Shown here: piece after piece, positions 5,279 through 6,295 of the stretch
Layout of the letters: each line of letters starts with the position of its first letter
Position numbering within the stretch: the stretch's first letter is position 1
NCBI GenBank assembly: GCA_021797955.1
Contig: JAJZYV010000119.1
Coordinates: forward strand, 1 to 6,295
DNA length: 6,295 bases
Origin: Thermoplasmata archaeon
Lineage (GTDB): Archaea; Thermoplasmatota; Thermoplasmata; Thermoplasmatales; Thermoplasmataceae
Direction of reading: 5' to 3'
Position numbers and translations under genes: made by a program
The notes under the pieces: model-generated
Told to the model about the DNA's origin: nothing
The model's input: only the letters and a program-made list of their open reading frames with translations
The model's database searches: none

Positions 5279-5302
5279 GGTAATTATCGCGTTTACGCAC
5301 TC

Positions 5303-5377
5303 ATGAATGAAATATTTTGCATTGAGTCCTTAGTTAGAATTCTTAACAGGTTGCTACCGTCGTTGTATAACTTTTAG
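5303..5377 (+). CDS. Possible 24-residue peptide
   Basis: ATG 5303 opens a 24-codon frame ending in TAG. MNEIFCIESLVRILNRLLPS then LYNF is a plausible amphipathic or hydrophobic helix. The only support is the TATA-like element at the right distance. It may be a chance ORF in the 189-base gap between two convergent genes, in which I see no other coding sequence. Confidence 0.15.
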   Translation: MNEIFCIESLVRILNRLLPSLYNF

Positions 5378-5408
5378 GTTTGGGGTCAAGGGCGGGATAA
5401 TTCTACCA

Positions 5409-5426
5409 GAAAAAACAAGTTCCTTG
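5409..5426 (-). terminator. Hairpin and T6 terminator of the 65-residue gene
   Basis: On the minus strand CAAG-GAA-CTTG (5426-5416) is followed by TTTTTTC (5415-5409), about 20 bases after the stop codon of the leftward gene. Short stem plus T-tract is a credible archaeal terminator. Confidence 0.5.
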
Positions 5427-5445
5427 ACTTTCGATACCTGAATAT

Positions 5446-5643
5446 TTAGTCGCACTTCTTCAGCATAGCTCTTATCTTTCTTCCTATCTCAGCGTCAGTA
5501 TCTCTTACATTTCCATATTCTACCAATTCGCTGTTTGTTTTGTGCTTGCCGCTTGGCTCTCTTGTTGTTGGATGAATGAAGATCACACCATTAGAGTGCT
5601 CATAGACGACTACTTTTTTCGAGCCTTTTCTTTGTTTAGTCAT
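5446..5643 (-). CDS. Small conserved-looking protein, 65 residues
   Basis: ATG at 5643 opens a 65-codon frame ending in TAA. The basic N-terminus (MTKQRKGSKK) leads to beta strands VVVYEHSNGVIFIHPTT, a loop REPSGKHKTN, and a C-terminal segment DTDAEIGRKIRAMLKKC likely to be a helix. It looks like a compact strand-strand-helix protein. The ending 'DtDaEIGr.ir..L..C' recalls the end of some small immunity-type proteins (CdiI-like), but this is only a resemblance. A TATA box 20-29 bases before the ATG and a terminator after the stop support it as a leaderless single-gene unit. It converges on the zinc-ribbon gene. The overlapping plus-strand frame has no such signals. Confidence 0.6.
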   Translation of the reverse strand: MTKQRKGSKKVVVYEHSNGVIFIHPTTREPSGKHKTNSELVEYGNVRDTDAEIGRKIRAMLKKCD

Positions 5644-5662
5644 TTTTACAGGACTTATGAAA

Positions 5663-5672
5663 TGTATTTAAG
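5663..5672 (-). promoter_or_regulatory. TATA box for the 65-residue gene
   Basis: The minus strand reads CTTAAATACA, ending 19 bases before ATG 5643 and centred 25 bases upstream. This is the expected spacing for a leaderless archaeal transcript. Confidence 0.6.
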
Positions 5673-5774
5673 AGTTCGTTTCTTGGAAATTGTCAACTTT
5701 ATAGTAAGTCTGGGTCAGCGGACTATCGTGTGGGCTAGAACATGAGGTTCATAGTGTTAAAATCGCTAAAAATG

Positions 5775-5830
5775 ACCCTTTTGGAGGGTTCTTTAATGAG
5801 TAGATTAGAACCCTGTTGAGATTAGCTCAA
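5775..5830 (+). repeat. Cluster of overlapping hairpins
   Basis: ACCCT (5775-5779) pairs with AGGGT (5785-5789); AGGGTTCT (5785-5792) also pairs with AGAACCCT (5807-5814), a perfect 8-bp stem; TTGAG (5816-5820) pairs with CTCAA (5826-5830). The first two share bases and exclude each other. The cluster lies upstream of the thrS TATA box, so it is outside a leaderless thrS mRNA. It may belong to a small RNA or be a terminator region. The rest of 5644-5929 shows only a 25-codon ORF (5742-5819) without good signals. Confidence 0.35.
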
Positions 5831-5928
5831 GTTAAGGAGGCTTCAGATTGCCCTAAAAATATTCTCCTGAAATAGATCATACAAAAGTGTTAAGAGCTAA
5901 TAATAAAGAAAATCACTTGTTAACTTCA

Positions 5929-5940
5929 ATTAAATATATA
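5929..5940 (+). promoter_or_regulatory. TATA box for thrS
   Basis: ATTAAATATATA lies 22-33 bases before ATG 5963. Transcription should begin at or beside the start codon, giving a leaderless mRNA. Confidence 0.65.
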
Positions 5941-5962
5941 TAATGAAGGTTATTGCACCGTT

Positions 5963-6295
5963 ATGCACGAATCGTCTACTCAAATTCAAATCAAGAAAGG
6001 GCAACGTTTTGCGGACGCACTAGGTCGCAAGGACAGCGAGATAGTCGCTGCAAGGTTCAACGGCTCACTGTTTGATCTATCCAGTATTTCGCCTTCCAAT
6101 GGCACATTCGAGCCAGTCAATGTCCACTCCAAGGACGGCATGAGGATACTCAGGCATTCCGCCGCTCATCTTATGGCGCAGGCGACCCTCCAGATCTATC
6201 CGGAAGCACGCCTTAATGCCGGTCCTCCGACAGAAGACGGCTTCTATTATGACATAATGATGGATCCGATCTCCTCAGAAGACCTTGGCAATATT
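5963..6295 (+). CDS. thrS: Threonyl-tRNA synthetase, N-terminal 111 residues
   Basis: The enzyme joins threonine to tRNA-Thr in the cytoplasm using ATP. Only the N-terminus is in the window. Residues 7-58 form a TGS domain (IKKGQRFADALGRKDSEIVA, then a VHSKDG end). Next comes the start of the editing domain, with ILRHSAAHLMAQA carrying H65-x3-H69 of the HxxxH metal-type editing site. This is followed by GPPTEDGFYYDI, a well-conserved segment. The catalytic class II core and anticodon domain lie beyond the edge. The TGS plus HxxxH editing layout is the bacterial-type form; many archaea instead have an unrelated editing domain, so this version suits a lineage that carries the bacterial-type enzyme. 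The start is set by the TATA box 22-33 bases upstream. It is visibly more GC-rich than the genes to its left, as expected for a core gene beside an acquired region. Confidence 0.92.
   Translation, partial: MHESSTQIQIKKGQRFADALGRKDSEIVAARFNGSLFDLSSISPSNGTFEPVNVHSKDGMRILRHSAAHLMAQATLQIYPEARLNAGPPTEDGFYYDIMMDPISSEDLGNI

Noticed and set aside
5001..5300. Minus-strand ORF of 99 codons
   Set aside because: It lies opposite the zinc-ribbon frame, which has a ribosome binding site, TATA box and cysteine knuckles. The minus frame has none of these.
5542..5745. Plus-strand ORF of 67 codons
   Set aside because: It is antisense to the 65-residue gene, which has both TATA box and terminator, and it starts without signals.
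1..6295. CRISPR array, tRNA or rRNA gene
   Set aside because: No regularly spaced direct repeats, cloverleaf with a T-loop consensus, or ribosomal RNA signature was seen on reading both strands.

Overview
This looks like archaeal, chromosomal accessory DNA, most likely from a Thermoplasmata-type euryarchaeon (inference). TATA-like boxes sit about 25-30 bases upstream of start codons, implying leaderless transcripts, and genes appear to end in T-tracts. Start codons include GTG and TTG. The right end enters threonyl-tRNA synthetase (thrS, truncated by the window), a housekeeping gene that is more GC-rich than the rest. Almost everything to its left is AT-rich, poorly conserved or broken, so the window reads as a decaying accessory island beside thrS.

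Left part (1-1400) is gene debris. The minus strand between about 657 and 195 retains the C-terminal pattern of an IS4/IS1634-like transposase, broken by stops and a frameshift. The plus strand between about 723 and 1139 holds a second, weaker coding remnant, possibly another transposase. A 52-codon ORF follows (1161-1319).

Middle part (1404-4830) carries a putative defence cargo. An HNH endonuclease (1404-1688) has lost its C-terminus through a one-base frameshift that can be read through to 1762. A PD-(D/E)XK nuclease (start 1869 or 1854, end 2429) follows. A 56-codon minus-strand gene (2521-2691) encodes a hydrophilic N/P/S-rich small protein, with a perfect Shine-Dalgarno sequence in front of an internal ACG codon. 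Divergent from it is a 335-residue winged-helix protein (2776-3783), then a 305-residue helical protein with a HEPN-like signature (3913-4830). Between these two lie a hairpin and a perfect 10-bp palindrome. The pair is the best candidate here for an undescribed system, but its function is unknown.

Right part (4831-5962) has a small zinc-ribbon gene (5026-5256) in which an in-frame TGA replaces an expected zinc-ligand cysteine. A convergent 65-residue minus-strand gene (5446-5643) has its own TATA box and terminator. A cluster of hairpins (5775-5830) precedes the leaderless thrS promoter. At least three coding regions in the window are interrupted, which fits either an island in decay or local assembly errors.
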